From contig VSNK01000282.1 in assembly GCA_009774255.1 (NCBI GenBank), positions 1 to 7,114 of the forward strand: DNA of 7,114 nucleotides, given 5' to 3'. A program made the translations under genes and the position numbers. The DNA comes from Faecalicatena sp. (GTDB taxonomy: Bacteria; Bacillota; Clostridia; Lachnospirales; Lachnospiraceae). Shown one piece after another: positions 5,944-7,114 of the stretch; position 1 is the stretch's first letter, and each line of letters begins with the position of its first letter. Under the pieces are notes generated by a model, which was not told the origin of the DNA, made no database searches, and saw only the letters and a program-made list of their open reading frames with translations.

Positions 5944-7020
5944 TCACCCCTCCGTGGAGTCGCGGTAGATGAGGCTGGTTTCTGTGTACAGGGTGCGGTA
6001 GTTCAAAGACGGCTCATTGATGCGCGACATCAGCAGATTCACGGCGGCGAACCCCATGATCTGGCTGTGTATGTGGATCGTAGTGAGCGCAGGCGTGACG
6101 ATCTTCGATTCCGGGGAATCGTCAAATCCGCACAGATATACATCCTCCGGAACCGAATACCCCAGCCTTTTCAACACTTGCATGGCATCCAGGGCAATAG
6201 AATCATTGGAACACACGAAAACCTCCGGAAAGTGCTCCAGCTTCTGCATGCTTTCGGTGAGGTACTCCTGATAATCCTCCGATCCGGGATTACGGATTCC
6301 CTTTTTATTCCCTGTGATGCAGTATTCGTCCGGGCAGGGGAGGCCCAGAAGCAGCATGGAATTCCGGTAAGCCATATACCGCTCAAAGAAAGAACGGCAG
6401 TGCAGGTATTCCCCGATGAATCCGATCCTGGTCTTTCCGCGCCGTGCCATTTCCTGTATAAATAAGTAGATACCGGTCTGGTTGTCCATACAGAGCAGGT
6501 CCGCCTCCAGCGGTTCCCGGAAGCAGACTGCCGGCGAATCTACAAATAAGACCGGCAGGCCCAGGCCGCAGAGCATCTTGTCGTATTCATAGTGAAACAT
6601 TTCGATACAGACGATCCCGGCGGTCCGGTCCATGGAAAAAGAAGCGGGCAGCTTCATGGCATCCAACTCTTCCGCCATGATCCGGTGCATCGTCAGACTG
6701 TATCCCAGCCCGGAGAGCTCCTTCTGGAATTTGTCCAGCATGACGGATGCAAAATGGGAGCCGTCTATAAAATTTGCAATAAATAACGCGATCTCGGTGT
6801 TCTTCTTTGCGGCCGGGAGGGATAGTAAGGAGTTCCCCGTATTTACATTTGTCACAGTTACATAGGAAAACTGCTTGTATCCCATCTCCATAGCTTTTTT
6901 TAATACCTTCTCGCGGGTGGAATCGGCCAGGACGCCGGTATTGTTGATCGCCTTTGATACGGTATTGCGGGAAATGCCAAGTTCATCCGCAATGTCCTGG
7001 ATTGTAACTCTAGTACTCAT
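5944..7020 (-). CDS. LacI-family sugar-responsive transcriptional regulator
   Basis: A 358-aa cytoplasmic DNA-binding protein of normal LacI/GalR length. The N-terminal helix-turn-helix is VTIQDIADELGISRNTVSKA (5-24), followed by the third helix and MGYKQ (46-50). The effector-binding domain begins near EIALFIANF (76-84). Family hallmarks follow: MDNQTGIYLFIQEMARRGKTRIGFIG region (178-203), VCSNDSIALDAMQVLKRLGY (269-288), PEDVYLCGFDD (291-301) and the LTTIHIHSQIMG segment (312-323). The linker between the DNA-binding domain and the first strand is longer than usual and lacks the PNxxARxL-type hinge helix. The start at 7020 lies 5 nt after an AAGGAGG site. It is the first gene of the - strand group and probably controls the YesL pair, itself, and possibly a transporter beyond the right edge. 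The sugar is unknown. Confidence 0.92.
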   Translation of the reverse strand: MSTRVTIQDIADELGISRNTVSKAINNTGVLADSTREKVLKKAMEMGYKQFSYVTVTNVNTGNSLLSLPAAKKNTEIALFIANFIDGSHFASVMLDKFQKELSGLGYSLTMHRIMAEELDAMKLPASFSMDRTAGIVCIEMFHYEYDKMLCGLGLPVLFVDSPAVCFREPLEADLLCMDNQTGIYLFIQEMARRGKTRIGFIGEYLHCRSFFERYMAYRNSMLLLGLPCPDEYCITGNKKGIRNPGSEDYQEYLTESMQKLEHFPEVFVCSNDSIALDAMQVLKRLGYSVPEDVYLCGFDDSPESKIVTPALTTIHIHSQIMGFAAVNLLMSRINEPSLNYRTLYTETSLIYRDSTEG

Positions 7021-7059
7021 ACATGCCTCCTTCTTTCATGATTCCGGCATAGGAACTGG

Positions 7060-7071
7060 GGTCCGCGGATC
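7060..7071. promoter_or_regulatory. Operator-like palindrome upstream of the LacI gene
   Basis: GGTCCGCGGATC has a perfect 8-bp core TCCGCGGA (7062-7069) and outer G/C pairing with one mismatch. It lies between the lacI ribosome site and the candidate -10 box, where an autoregulatory operator could sit. Its centre is GpC, whereas many LacI-family operators have a central CpG, so the match is weak. The rest of 7021-7097 shows only the ribosome site. Confidence 0.2.
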
Positions 7072-7097
7072 TGTTTGCCGTAAGTCTTTCTAAAAAT

Positions 7098-7103
7098 ATT
7101 ATA
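7098..7103 (-). promoter_or_regulatory. -10 box of the lacI promoter (-35 outside window)
   Basis: On the - strand a perfect TATAAT occurs at 7103-7098, about 78 bp before the lacI start codon, in AT-rich surroundings. At normal spacing the -35 hexamer would fall at about 7121-7126, beyond the end of the window, so the promoter cannot be confirmed here. Confidence 0.45.
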
Positions 7104-7114
7104 ATGCACAAAAG

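Noticed and set aside
1..7114. Transposase, integrase, tRNA or rRNA gene
   Set aside because: No such protein motif or conserved RNA sequence was seen on either strand.

Overview
The window looks like ordinary chromosome from a Gram-positive, gut-type member of the Clostridia, most likely the Lachnospiraceae. The evidence is strong AGGAGG-type ribosome binding sites, moderate GC with AT-rich spacers, and a gene set (ROK and LacI sugar regulators, a DUF4432 epimerase-like protein, a YesL/DUF624 membrane protein, a MATE efflux protein) typical of that group. The assignment rests on recognised protein families, not on a marker gene.

Layout. Positions 1-249 hold no gene but are packed with inverted repeats: an 11-bp hairpin (15-40), then about 160 nt (41-204) that can fold as a closed three-arm junction. 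A + strand pair follows: a ROK-family transcriptional repressor (250-1461) and a DUF4432 / aldose-1-epimerase-like protein (1530-2546). Their 68-bp spacer carries two inverted repeats and a possible promoter, and a clear intrinsic terminator (2563-2597) ends the pair. Next, also on +, is a MATE-family efflux gene (2670-4085). It is complete except for one in-frame TAG at 2928-2930, and its 5' end is five tandem 15-bp units encoding MNQxx. A hairpin and T-run (4204-4250) lie at the convergent junction.

The right half is on the - strand and reads in the order LacI-family regulator (7020-5944), YesL-family membrane protein (5784-5146), single-pass membrane-anchored protein with a solute-binding-protein-like stretch (5062-4274). 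Spacing and strand suggest one operon or a regulator with its targets. The leader before yesL contains imperfect direct repeats of about 42-47 bp. A -10 box for lacI lies at the right edge, with its -35 outside the window.

Taken together, this is carbohydrate-responsive accessory metabolism. The ROK regulator probably controls its epimerase-like neighbour, and the LacI regulator probably controls the YesL pair and perhaps an ABC sugar transporter beyond the right edge. The sugars cannot be deduced from the sequence. I see no convincing new defence, mobile or biosynthetic system. The least explained items are the structured element at 15-204, the single-stop MATE gene with its repeat-coded N-terminus, and the YesL plus anchored-protein pair.
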